This document shows, piece after piece, positions 34,587 through 43,287 of a stretch of 64,000 nucleotides of DNA; position 1 is the first letter of the stretch; the number at the start of each line of letters is the position of its first letter. The notes beneath the pieces were generated by a model. It did not search any database, was not told where the DNA came from, and worked only from the letters and a program-made list of their open reading frames with translations. The translations under genes and the position numbers were made by a program. This stretch comes from Alteribacillus bidgolensis (GTDB lineage: Bacteria > Bacillota > Bacilli > Bacillales > Marinococcaceae): contig NZ_KZ614149.1 of the NCBI RefSeq assembly GCF_002886255.1, positions 1,488,001-1,552,000 on the forward strand. Direction: 5' to 3'.

Positions 34587-35930
34587 TCAAATTAACCAAA
34601 AACTATCAAACAAAGTCTCTATAATAAATTGATAGTCTTGCTCTGTTATATTTAAAGGCGGAGATAATTGTATAATGTTATTATGACCCGTTACGGTGTC
34701 TCCATTCTTGCCAACTAGCAAGCCTTTATTTTTACATGCTTCCATAATGGTTGTTACTTTTGAGGAATCAATAGGAACTTTTGTTCTTTTGTCTTCTACA
34801 AGTTCAATTCCAAGTAAGAGACCTTTTCCACGTACATCCCCCACGTAAGGATGTTCTTTCAACTCTGATAAATCGCTTAGAAGCCGCTCTCCCAGTTCCT
34901 TAGAACGTTTAAATAAATCCTCATCTTCCATAATCTCTATATTCTTTAACGCTACAGCACAAGAGGCAGGGCTCCCGCCATACGTATTGACGTGCCTGAA
35001 ACGGTCATACTCGCTTTCTCCGGCAAATGCTTCATAAATCTCACGTTTGACAGCTGTAGCTGCTAGAGGCATATAAGCACTTGTGATACCTTTTGCCATC
35101 GTAATAATGTCAGGTTTAACACCGTAATTCATGAAACCAAATGGCTCCCCTGTTCTACCAAACCCACATATGACTTCATCAACTATCATTAGAGCCCCAT
35201 GTTTTTCACAGATTTCTTTCACCCGTTTTAGATAATTGTCTGGAGGCATAAGCACTCCGCCACCTGTAATAATAGGCTCCATGATAACTCCTGCGATTGT
35301 CTCATTTAATTCCCATTTCATTACCTGATCTATTGCTTCTGCGCTGGATAATGTTTCTTCATCATCTGGGTTACGATATAAGTCTGGAGGCGTCACATGA
35401 ATAAAACCAGAACTTAAAGGTTCATACTTATACTTTCTTTGGGCTTGTCCAGTAGCAGCAAGTGCTCCCATCGTATTTCCGTGATACGCCCGATAACGGG
35501 AAATGAATTTATGGCGATTTATGTCACCTTTCTGCTGATGATATTGTCTAACTATTTTAAATGCTGTTTCATTCGCCTCTGACCCGCTGTTCGAAAAAAA
35601 GAAAACATAGTCATCATCCAAATACTGGTTTAACTTTTCAGCTAGCAAAATAGAAGGGTTGTGACCATGCGACAACGGAAAGTAAGGAAGTTTAGTAAGT
35701 TGCTCATAAGCAGCACGGGCAAGTTCTTCCCGTCCATATCCTACATTTACGCACCAAAGCCCTGACATCCCGTCTAAATATTCTTTACCGTCCGTATCCT
35801 TGACCCAGGCGCCTTTAGCGCTATCTATGATCAACGAATGAGATTCATCAGTATATCCCTTCATTGCATGCCAGACATATTTTGCATCTTTTTTTCGTAA
35901 TTCTTCAGCATTTTCCTTCATTGACTGCAT
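34587..35930 (-). CDS. Class III omega-aminotransferase (beta-alanine/taurine:pyruvate type)
   Basis: 447 residues, PLP-dependent fold type I, class III. SNSGSEANE (113-121), DEVICGFGRTG (251-261) and PLP Lys280 in TMAKGITSAYMPL. Family members use pyruvate as acceptor with beta-alanine, taurine or other omega-amines. No sulfoacetaldehyde acetyltransferase is nearby, while a malonate-semialdehyde-type dehydrogenase is directly upstream, favouring beta-alanine. Strong TAGGAGGT site before ATG 35930. Confidence 0.9.
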   Translation of the reverse strand: MQSMKENAEELRKKDAKYVWHAMKGYTDESHSLIIDSAKGAWVKDTDGKEYLDGMSGLWCVNVGYGREELARAAYEQLTKLPYFPLSHGHNPSILLAEKLNQYLDDDYVFFFSNSGSEANETAFKIVRQYHQQKGDINRHKFISRYRAYHGNTMGALAATGQAQRKYKYEPLSSGFIHVTPPDLYRNPDDEETLSSAEAIDQVMKWELNETIAGVIMEPIITGGGVLMPPDNYLKRVKEICEKHGALMIVDEVICGFGRTGEPFGFMNYGVKPDIITMAKGITSAYMPLAATAVKREIYEAFAGESEYDRFRHVNTYGGSPASCAVALKNIEIMEDEDLFKRSKELGERLLSDLSELKEHPYVGDVRGKGLLLGIELVEDKRTKVPIDSSKVTTIMEACKNKGLLVGKNGDTVTGHNNIIQLSPPLNITEQDYQFIIETLFDSFWLI

Positions 35931-35954
35931 ATCAGTACCTCCTAGTGCTGCTCC

Positions 35955-37412
35955 TTAATAACGTGCGGTTAACATTTTTTTTCTTGTATAAAACTCCACC
36001 CCGTCTTTTCCATTTGCATGAAGGTCCCCGTAGAATGATTTCTTATATCCTGAGAAGGGGAAGAATGCCATAGGAGCCGGAACACCAAGGTTAATTCCCA
36101 GCATTCCTGCATCTATTTCTTCTCTAAATTCCCTGATTGCATTTGCACTGTCTGTGAACAAGCAGGCGCCGTTAGCAAAATCAGATTGATTAGTGAGCTC
36201 AATAGCTTCTTTGAGAGTATCGACACGAACAATAGAAAGAACCGGAGCAAAAATCTCATCTTTCCAAATTTTCATTGATGTATCAACATGGTCAAAGATA
36301 GTTGCACCAACGAATGAACCACTTTCTTCAATATCATCTTCTCGGCCGTCTCTTACTAACTTGGCACCCTCCTGTTCTCCAGCTGCAACGTATGAAAGTG
36401 TCCGTTCCTGTTGCTCCTTACGGATTACTGGTCCTAGAAAAACATCTTCTTTTGACCCATCACCTATCACAATGTTGTCTGCCTCTACTTTTAGTCTAGA
36501 AATCAGTTCTTCAGCAATGTCTCCTACCGTAACAACCACTGAGGCTGCCATACAACGCTGACCTGCTGATCCAAAAGCAGCATTAATAATATTTGGCACT
36601 GTTATATCTAAGTCAGCATCTGGTAATACAATACTGTGATTTTTTGCTCCAGCTAATGCCTGAACTCGCTTGCCGTTAGCAGCTGCTGTTTTATAGATAT
36701 ATTCTGCGACTGGTTGTGAACCTACAAAGGAAATTGCTTTTACGTCCTTGTGATCCAGCAGTTCGTTTACAACGTCATGTGCACCATTGACAATATTTAA
36801 TACGCCATCTGGAAGACCCGCTTCTTTAAACAATTCGGCAAGCTGCATAGCAAGTAATGGAGTTCTTTCTGACGGTTTTAGTACGAAAGTATTTCCGCAT
36901 GCAATTGCTAATGGAAACATCCAACAAGGAACCATCATTGGGAAATTGAAAGGGGTTATTCCACCAACCACTCCAATTGGATAGCGGTACATTCCAGACT
37001 CAATTCCATCAGCAATGTCCGGTAACTGTTCTCCTTTCATAAGAGATGGAGCGCCAGCAGCAAATTCCACGCACTCAATCCCCCGCTGGACTTCTCCGAG
37101 TGCTTCAGAATGGTTTTTGCCATTCTCTTTTGTAATAATTTCTGCAAGTTCCTGTTTATGCTCGATTAAGAGCTGCTGATAGCTAAATAAAATTCGTGCT
37201 CTTTTTGGTACAGCTACTTTATTCCATGTTTTAAATGCATCACTTGCAACATTGACAGCGTTTTCAACATCTGAAGCATTTGAAATGGGTACTTTAGCAA
37301 TGACTTCATTTGTAGCAGGATTTACAACCTCTTCATACTTTTGTGCCGATGGCTGTACCCACTCTCCTGAAACGAAATTTTTAATTAATTTTGCGGGGCT
37401 GCTCATCACCAT
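35955..37412 (-). CDS. mmsA: CoA-acylating methylmalonate/malonate-semialdehyde dehydrogenase
   Basis: 485 residues. FPMMVPCWMFPLAIACGNTF and the catalytic Cys in GSAGQRCMAAS (about residue 285) are characteristic of the MmsA/IolA group, which turns malonate semialdehyde or methylmalonate semialdehyde into acetyl- or propionyl-CoA. GGAGGT precedes ATG 37412. First gene of the long minus-strand cluster and divergent from a LysR regulator; no inositol genes are nearby, so beta-alanine or valine-like catabolism is more likely than inositol. Confidence 0.92.
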   Translation of the reverse strand: MVMSSPAKLIKNFVSGEWVQPSAQKYEEVVNPATNEVIAKVPISNASDVENAVNVASDAFKTWNKVAVPKRARILFSYQQLLIEHKQELAEIITKENGKNHSEALGEVQRGIECVEFAAGAPSLMKGEQLPDIADGIESGMYRYPIGVVGGITPFNFPMMVPCWMFPLAIACGNTFVLKPSERTPLLAMQLAELFKEAGLPDGVLNIVNGAHDVVNELLDHKDVKAISFVGSQPVAEYIYKTAAANGKRVQALAGAKNHSIVLPDADLDITVPNIINAAFGSAGQRCMAASVVVTVGDIAEELISRLKVEADNIVIGDGSKEDVFLGPVIRKEQQERTLSYVAAGEQEGAKLVRDGREDDIEESGSFVGATIFDHVDTSMKIWKDEIFAPVLSIVRVDTLKEAIELTNQSDFANGACLFTDSANAIREFREEIDAGMLGINLGVPAPMAFFPFSGYKKSFYGDLHANGKDGVEFYTRKKMLTARY

Positions 37413-37549
37413 TTACTTAACCTCCAAAAGTGTTTAATATTTTTTTTATTCTTACTTGACTTACATTCAGTATAATCAGACAATTAACATTAGTAAAATG
37501 AAAGTTAATAATGCTTAACATGAATAAAATTCATATAAGGAGTGTAGCC

Positions 37550-38416
37550 ATGACTATCCAGAGGTATGAGGTTTTTAACAAAGCAGTTCAATTAAAAAAT
37601 ATTACAAATACTGGGAAAGAATTGGGATTGACTCAATCAGGTGTAAGTCATGCCATTAAAAGTCTTGAGGACGACTTAGGGGTACCTCTTTTAATCAGAA
37701 ACCGGTTAGGATTGCAGCTGACTAGCGAAGGAGAGAGGGTATATGAATATACGCTTAAAATCATGCAAACCCATGATAGCTTATTACAAGAAGTTGAAAC
37801 ACTAAAGGGATTGAAAACAGGCAAGGTTAAAGTAGGATCCTTTGCAAGCGTCACTTCCCAATGGATTCCCGAAATATTGAATGTTTTTTCGAACAAGTAT
37901 CCAGGGATCACAATTGAGATTTATGAAGATGATTATGAAAGCCTTGAAAAGTCTGTAAGTGCGGGAGAACTAGATTGTTGTTTCACTACAGCTTCTGATA
38001 AAAAAATGATTGATTTTGTGCCACTGATAAAAGACAAACTGTTTTGTATCGTTTCAAACAAAAATCCACTTTCTGAACAAAAAACAATAAAAACCAGAGA
38101 CTTAGAGAAGCATCCATTGATTAAACCAAAAAAAGGCTGGGACAATGAAGTTTCAGATTTTTTTAGTCAACACCAAATAGTCCCCAATGTTAAGTATGAA
38201 ATTTCTGATGATCATTCTATACTTGCGCTAGTGCAAGCAAATATCGGTATTAACATTAGGCCTGAGCTTGTCTTAAAAAATGCGCCTGCTTCCATTACTT
38301 TACTTGACTTTGAGCAAGATGCCTTTCGAATTATTGGGTTAGGTCTAAACAAACAAATATCACCAGCTACCGCCACTTTTGTGTCCGTTGTCACTGATCT
38401 TTATCAAGCCATTTAA
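37550..38416 (+). CDS. LysR-family transcriptional regulator of the amino-acid cluster
   Basis: About 288 residues from ATG 37550, which has AAGGAG eight bases upstream; earlier in-frame codons lack one. Winged helix at residues 6-60 (ITNTGKELGLTQSGVSHAIK) and effector domain from about 88. Divergent from mmsA with a 137-base AT-rich gap, the standard LysR arrangement, so it likely activates the 14-kb operon to its left. Confidence 0.9.
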   Translation: MTIQRYEVFNKAVQLKNITNTGKELGLTQSGVSHAIKSLEDDLGVPLLIRNRLGLQLTSEGERVYEYTLKIMQTHDSLLQEVETLKGLKTGKVKVGSFASVTSQWIPEILNVFSNKYPGITIEIYEDDYESLEKSVSAGELDCCFTTASDKKMIDFVPLIKDKLFCIVSNKNPLSEQKTIKTRDLEKHPLIKPKKGWDNEVSDFFSQHQIVPNVKYEISDDHSILALVQANIGINIRPELVLKNAPASITLLDFEQDAFRIIGLGLNKQISPATATFVSVVTDLYQAI

Positions 38417-38711
38417 CTAGAAAACAGGGCAAAAGGAATATGTATGTCAAGAGCAGGGCAAATTTGATGAACTGCTAAATGAAGGATAGATCCATTAATA
38501 CAAGAGGAAATTAAAAAAGAAAGCTCTAAAGTAATCCAATGGTTAAAAAACGTAAACCTTCCAAGGGCCTGATCTGCTTTGCTCTAAACGTATTGGATGT
38601 GGTTGAACTTCGCTAAACAGCAATTTCAAATTCCCAATATTTTGATGAAAAGATAAATATTCAAAAACCACTGTACTGGCAAGTCGCTTTTGAATATACC
38701 TTCAGAATATC
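38417..38711. other. Stretch without a supported gene
   Basis: About 295 bases between the convergent LysR and wrbA genes. Short frames with stops only; 38440-38570 has some coding-like composition on the plus strand but no start or family. Confidence 0.4.
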
Positions 38712-38762
38712 TTTGCAATCTAAAAGGTGGTGAAAAAAAACTCCCACCTTTCAGATTGCAAA
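38712..38762 (-). terminator. Long hairpin downstream of wrbA
   Basis: 19-base inverted repeat TTTGCAATCTAAAAGGTGG / CCACCTTTCAGATTGCAAA with one mismatch and an A/T-rich loop, just after the wrbA stop. Strong stem, but the T-run is in the loop rather than after the stem on the minus strand. Confidence 0.6.
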
Positions 38763-38768
38763 CATGAT

Positions 38769-39380
38769 TTATTGTTGTCCCTGTTTCACCCATGAAGCGA
38801 TTGTAACCGTGCGTTTTGCTTGATGTTTAACAGCTTCCTGTACATCTTCCTGCATGTTCCCTTCCTGATCGACAGTTACACTGACGCCATATGGGTTCCC
38901 TCCAGAAGTAAATTGAACGGGATCCGTGTAACCAGGCGCAGCAATGATCGCACCCCAGTGCATCATCGATGTATAAAGAGCTTTTACTGTCGCCTCTTGA
39001 CCACCATGTGGATTGTTTGCAGAAGACATTCCGCTAACTACTTTGTTGATTAGTTTGCCATTGAACCAAAGACCTCCGGTGGTATCAAGGAACTGTTTCA
39101 TTTGGGCCGGCAAATTACCAAAACGAGTCGGCATGCTGAAAATTATAGCATCGGCCCATTCAAGATCATCCAATGCTACTTCCGGTACATCTTTGGTTTC
39201 TTCCAGGTGTGCCTTCCAGGCTGGATTTGACTCGATTGCGGCCTGTGGGGCCAGTTCAGGGATTTTTAATACCTTGACTTCCGCTCCTGCTGCTTCAGCT
39301 CCATCTTTCGCCCACTCTGCCATTTGATAGTTTGTACCTGTTGAACTGTAATAAATCACTGCTAGTTTTACATTTTCCAT
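38769..39380 (-). CDS. wrbA: NAD(P)H:quinone oxidoreductase, WrbA family
   Basis: About 203 residues from ATG 39380, placed by AAAGGAGCG ten bases upstream; a 22-codon extension to 39446 (MGLFDFFKK) lacks a good site. Flavodoxin-like fold: FMN loop YYSSTGTNYQMA, SMPTRFGNLPAQMKQFLDT and GGQEATVKAL, all typical of WrbA. Two-electron reduction of quinones without semiquinone formation. Adjacent to mhqD/mhqO/mhqR, so a quinone-stress role is likely. Confidence 0.92.
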   Translation of the reverse strand: MENVKLAVIYYSSTGTNYQMAEWAKDGAEAAGAEVKVLKIPELAPQAAIESNPAWKAHLEETKDVPEVALDDLEWADAIIFSMPTRFGNLPAQMKQFLDTTGGLWFNGKLINKVVSGMSSANNPHGGQEATVKALYTSMMHWGAIIAAPGYTDPVQFTSGGNPYGVSVTVDQEGNMQEDVQEAVKHQAKRTVTIASWVKQGQQ

Positions 39381-39520
39381 AGATGAATCGCTCCTTTTCG
39401 CGTTTTTTTTAAAAAAATCAAATAAACCCATCTGGTACACCACCATTCATGTTTCTAATAATAGCTTCCCCCATCGCTGCAGATTTTGTTTAACACCCCC
39501 TCTAAAAAGGTTAGGGGAAA

Positions 39521-40126
39521 TTATCCTAGCTTTTCATACCACTCCGCTGCTTTTTGGATTTCATTACTTGTCAATTGATGACCATTGTTCTCCCAGTGAA
39601 TGTCAACAATGGCCCCGGCACTTTTAAGCATTTCTGCTAATTCTTCTGTTTCCTCCGGCTTACAAATCGGATCATTTGTGCCTGCCCCAATAAATACAGG
39701 AATTCCTGTTAAGTCAGGCAGTTCTATTTCTCTTCGCGGCACCATGGGATGGAACAATACAGCCCCTTTAAAGGGTTTCTGATAATGAAACAACAGGCTT
39801 GCTGCTATATTTGCACCATTAGAATACCCAACAGCCACCACATTAACCTGATCAAATCCATGATCATTTGCTGCTTCAGCCAAAAAATCGTACAATTCCT
39901 TCGTCCGATTGATTAAATCCTCTTCATCAAACACGCCCTCATCCAGTCTTTTAAAAAAACGAGGCATTCCATTTTCGCTGACATTGCCGCGCACTCCCAA
40001 AATCGATGCCGAATCATCAATCATACCTGCGACCGGCAGCAGGTCTGTCTCTGTTCCTCCGGTCCCATGCAGTAAGAGAAACGTCGTTTTGTCTTCATTT
40101 TTCCCTTTTTGAAAAATGTGTTTCAT
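39521..40126 (-). CDS. mhqD: Carboxylesterase MhqD-like
   Basis: 201-residue alpha/beta hydrolase. Oxyanion segment LLLHGTGGTETDL, nucleophile Ser in VGYSNGANIA, Asp in AGTNDPICKPE and His in NNGHQLT form the triad. Same size and context as MhqD of the Bacillus methylhydroquinone-resistance operon. Its start overlaps the mhqO stop by four bases (ATGA). Confidence 0.9.
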   Translation of the reverse strand: MKHIFQKGKNEDKTTFLLLHGTGGTETDLLPVAGMIDDSASILGVRGNVSENGMPRFFKRLDEGVFDEEDLINRTKELYDFLAEAANDHGFDQVNVVAVGYSNGANIAASLLFHYQKPFKGAVLFHPMVPRREIELPDLTGIPVFIGAGTNDPICKPEETEELAEMLKSAGAIVDIHWENNGHQLTSNEIQKAAEWYEKLG

Positions 40127-41073
40127 TGCTGATCCTCCTTTGTTTCTTGAACGGTGATGGGAGGCAGTATTTGTTCAATTCGCGGACGATGAATTTCCAG
40201 CCATTGAGGCAGTTTTAATTTCTCTCCTAATGCTTCAAACGGCTCATCGCGTGTAAACCCTGGTGGATCTGTTGCAATCTCAAACAGCAGGCCCCCGTAT
40301 TCACGGAAATAGATGGCATCAAAATAATCCCTGTCTTTTACGTCTGTTGGAACGTATCCATTATTGGCAATATGCTTCTGCCAGTCTTTATGATCGTCAA
40401 AGTCTTTTGCCCGAAAAGCAATATGGTGGACGGTTCCAGCCCCCATTTCCCCTCTAGGACTTGCCGCCAGCTTTATATCAATGATGTTTCCGAGGTCTCC
40501 ATAAGAACGGAACCGCAAATATTCATCTTCTTGGCCGACTTTTTCCATTCCCATCACCTGTTCCAGTAAATCAGCAGTTTTGTATGGGGCTGCTGTGTAC
40601 AATACAGCTCCTCCAAACCCTTTAATAACGTGTTCGGAAGGAATCCCATTCCCTTTCCATTTGCTGTTAGCCCCTTCTTCTCTTGCTGCGACTTCTAAGT
40701 GCAAACCATGCGGGTCTTCAAATTGAAGGAATTCCTCATTAAATCGTATTGATTTGGTTACAGCTATATTGAAGCTATTCAAGCGTTTTTCCCAATAACC
40801 AAGTGCGTCTTCTGGGACAACGAATGTTGTTGTTCCAACCTGGCCAGTTCCTATGCGGCCTTTTGGTGCACCTGCCCAGGGAAAGAACGTCATAATTGTA
40901 CCGGGCTCTCCTCTTTCATTTCCAAAGTATAAATGGTAAGTCCCCGGATCATCGAAATTCACAGTTTTTTTCACAAGCCTTAACCCAAGGACACCTGCGT
41001 AAAAATCTACATTTTCCTGAGGATCTCCTGCAATCGCTGTAATGTGATGAATCCCAGCTGCAGCTTTACTCAC
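40123..41073 (-). CDS. mhqO: Ring-cleaving dioxygenase (MhqO/MhqA, glyoxalase fold)
   Basis: 316 residues of two vicinal-oxygen-chelate domains. Metal ligands are visible: HHITAI at residues 8-13, VHHIAFRAKD in the second domain and the Glu in GGLLFEIATDPPGF. Thought to open hydroquinone/catechol rings. First gene after an MhqR-type operator and coupled to mhqD. Confidence 0.92.
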   Translation of the reverse strand: MSKAAAGIHHITAIAGDPQENVDFYAGVLGLRLVKKTVNFDDPGTYHLYFGNERGEPGTIMTFFPWAGAPKGRIGTGQVGTTTFVVPEDALGYWEKRLNSFNIAVTKSIRFNEEFLQFEDPHGLHLEVAAREEGANSKWKGNGIPSEHVIKGFGGAVLYTAAPYKTADLLEQVMGMEKVGQEDEYLRFRSYGDLGNIIDIKLAASPRGEMGAGTVHHIAFRAKDFDDHKDWQKHIANNGYVPTDVKDRDYFDAIYFREYGGLLFEIATDPPGFTRDEPFEALGEKLKLPQWLEIHRPRIEQILPPITVQETKEDQQ

Positions 41074-41110
41074 TTTTATTACTCCCTTTCCATTTTATCC
41101 TTAATTCAAT

Positions 41111-41128
41111 TATCTTTAGTTCAAGATA
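41111..41128. promoter_or_regulatory. MhqR-type operator upstream of mhqO
   Basis: Imperfect palindrome TATCTTTAGTTCAAGATA, 38 bases before mhqO. Its reverse complement matches the site before mhqR at 17 of 18 positions. Spacing and duplication before both units indicate a MarR-type binding site. Confidence 0.75.
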
Positions 41129-41145
41129 ATTTTGTAAAAAAAAGA

Positions 41146-41601
41146 TTAGCGGCTTTCTAAAGAAAGCCCTATTCTCTTTAACAAAGAAATTAACGTTTCC
41201 TTTTCCTCCTCATTCAACGCACCAAAAATACGTTGAACAGCTTGTTGATGTTTTGGGAATACATCATTCATTAACTCAGTGCCTTTTTCTGTAATGTCAG
41301 CATAAATGACTCTTCGGTCCTTCGGGCATCGTTTACGCTCGAGCAGCTGCTTTTTTTCTAATTTGTCAACAACATACGTTATGCTGCCGCTTGAAAGAAG
41401 AATCTTTTCCCCAATATGTTGAATCGGTTGATCTCCTTTGTGATAAAGAAGTTCTAGAACAGCAAATTCCGTTGGATTCAATCCGTGTTTTTGAATATCT
41501 TCTTTTATTTTTTCTTCTACAGAATGATTGGCACGGGAAAGAACGATTAATGATTTTAGTGACAGATCCTTTTCATTGTAGTTGGATTTATTCATTTTCA
41601 T
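41146..41601 (-). CDS. mhqR: MarR-family repressor MhqR
   Basis: About 151 residues. Winged helix with LSSGSITYVVDKLEKKQLLERKR and the DRR-x-Y wing motif. The Cys in KRCPKDRR is the only cysteine I see and could be a redox sensor, but that is inference. ATG 41601 follows AAGGA; 41595 is possible. Upstream of mhqO on the same strand with operators before both, indicating autoregulation. Confidence 0.88.
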   Translation of the reverse strand: MKMNKSNYNEKDLSLKSLIVLSRANHSVEEKIKEDIQKHGLNPTEFAVLELLYHKGDQPIQHIGEKILLSSGSITYVVDKLEKKQLLERKRCPKDRRVIYADITEKGTELMNDVFPKHQQAVQRIFGALNEEEKETLISLLKRIGLSLESR

Positions 41602-41618
41602 CAAATCCTTAATTGATT

Positions 41619-41636
41619 TATCTTGAATTAAAGATA
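41619..41636. promoter_or_regulatory. MhqR-type operator upstream of mhqR
   Basis: TATCTTGAATTAAAGATA, a palindrome with eight of nine matched pairs, 18 bases upstream of mhqR. Same box as at 41111-41128 in opposite orientation. Confidence 0.75.
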
Positions 41637-41639
41637 ATA

Positions 41640-42273
41640 TTAAAACATCTTCTGCTACTTGTCAACAATTAGTTCATACCATTAGGATAAACCTTCAACA
41701 AATGTTTTTTCCACATGTCCATCAACCGAAAAAATAAGAACATCGTTTGTTATCGCTGCTTTCATGGCAGGATATATTTTGATACAAATCACCCTTCTTT
41801 CCATTCTCGTTCTCGGCCCCGATTTGACGCCAGGTAAATATATCATCAATATAGGCAATTTCTTGACACGTGTGGAAGTGATTACGGCGGGTATTAGGGT
41901 TCTTACCATCTAACCCTTTGTTTTTAGACTTCGAGCATCGGGCTTGCATAAACCCTTCGCTTAAAGGATTTTCGTTCCCTGACTTTTCCTTTAGGGATCA
42001 TACTTATTGTACAAGCACTGATAGTATCACCGAATATTACATATTTGATAATGATTGATTCAACCACATGGACACCTCATTCATTAACTTATGGCTTGTT
42101 TTTGTTACTGACTGTTGATTCCATCAGCAAGAAATTTTCAAAAAGATAAATGACCTTCCAATTCGTCTTAATCTACTTTTATTATCAGCTTATTTAATAA
42201 TGCATTTGGCAATACTGCGAATAATATTCAGGATACTCTTGGCTGCTTTAATTTGGGGTAAGGAGTTTTTATT
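41640..42273. other. Stretch with one unassigned minus-strand frame
   Basis: About 630 bases. On the minus strand 41682-41985 two overlapping frames of 75 codons are open (one reading QEIAYIDDIFTWRQIGAENE, the other TRVKKLPILMIYLPGVKSGP). Neither has a good start or a family I recognise; it may be a remnant. The rest is AT-rich and contains the promoter of the channel gene. Confidence 0.35.
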
Positions 42274-43068
42274 ATGCTCATAGGTTTAATTAGGAAAGTA
42301 CTAAAAAAATCAATTAATATAGAACACTGGAAATTAATCTTGATGGGCGTTATTTTCATTGTTTTAAGTTCATTTATTGTTTATTACTTAGAGCCAAGTG
42401 AATTTAAAAACCGTTTCAATGCGTTTTGGTATGTAATGACGACCATTTCACAGGTTGGCCTTGGTGATTATATTCCTAAAACAAATGCTGGTAAGCTCTA
42501 TTCCATCCTATTATATCTTGTAGGTGTAGGTTTTTTTGCTATTATCATTGCGAAATGGATAGATTTACTTAATATTTATGAAGAGTTAAAGGAGAAGAAA
42601 ATAATGGGGTATACAGGAAAAAATCACATAGTAGTGGTTCATTGGTCTAAAAAAGCTAAAATCACAATAGATGAAATGCTAGGCCAAAATTCTACTACAG
42701 AGGTTGTATTAATTGACCAGTTGAATGAGTCTCCGTTACAAAAAGACGGTATTCATTATGTTCAAGGAAACCCAACGAAATTAGATACACTGCATAAAGC
42801 GAATGTTCTGCATGCAGACTCCATTTGTATTTTTGCATCAGATGATACAATCGATGAAACAGCAGCAGATGGGAAGACGTTATTAATCGCTTCTACCATC
42901 AAACAATATGCAAAACAAAAAAAATCTGATGTTTATACAATTGTTGAAATGTTAGATGAGGACCATATCTCTAACGCGAATCTAGATTGTATAGACGATT
43001 TTATTTTATCTAATAAGCCATTTTCTCACTTGATGGCTAAAACGGCCCTGCAAAAACACTACTCATAG
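42274..43068 (+). CDS. Two-TM potassium-channel-family protein with TrkA-N/RCK domain and unusual filter
   Basis: 264 residues: TM helix (about 20-38), pore loop and filter TTISQVGLGDYIP (56-68), second TM (about 75-95), then an RCK-like Rossmann domain from about 115 (KNHIVVVHWSKKAK, VVLIDQ, HYVQGNPTK, ADSICIFASDD). Resembles YugO-type channels. The usual TVGYGD filter is SQVGLGD here: Thr to Gln and Tyr to Leu. The RCK domain is shorter than in YugO (about 330 residues), ending abruptly at HYS. Monocistronic. Confidence 0.85.
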   Translation: MLIGLIRKVLKKSINIEHWKLILMGVIFIVLSSFIVYYLEPSEFKNRFNAFWYVMTTISQVGLGDYIPKTNAGKLYSILLYLVGVGFFAIIIAKWIDLLNIYEELKEKKIMGYTGKNHIVVVHWSKKAKITIDEMLGQNSTTEVVLIDQLNESPLQKDGIHYVQGNPTKLDTLHKANVLHADSICIFASDDTIDETAADGKTLLIASTIKQYAKQKKSDVYTIVEMLDEDHISNANLDCIDDFILSNKPFSHLMAKTALQKHYS

Positions 43069-43287
43069 TTATATTTTAGATTATTTTTCGCTCGCGTATG
43101 TCGTGTTGCCTGAGTAACAAATTAAATGCATTCATCAGATAAAATTAAGCCAAAGGTATATAGAATGACCTCGTCTCTATAACAAATAAAATTTGTCTAT
43201 ATTTTATATAAGGGATAGTGAGAACAAGAATGTGGCGGGGTTTATATCACTTGGGATATTCATACCGAGGTTCTGCCTGCTCCAATG

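Noticed and set aside
34587..35930. Taurine degradation pathway
   Set aside because: The aminotransferase could act on taurine, but no sulfoacetaldehyde acetyltransferase or taurine transporter is in the window.
35955..37412. Inositol catabolism IolA
   Set aside because: The enzyme family fits, but none of the other iol genes are present; context favours beta-alanine or a related amino acid.
41682..41949. Minus-strand 75-codon frames as real genes
   Set aside because: Two overlapping frames are equally open, neither has a start with a ribosome site, and no family is recognisable; listed only as an unassigned stretch.
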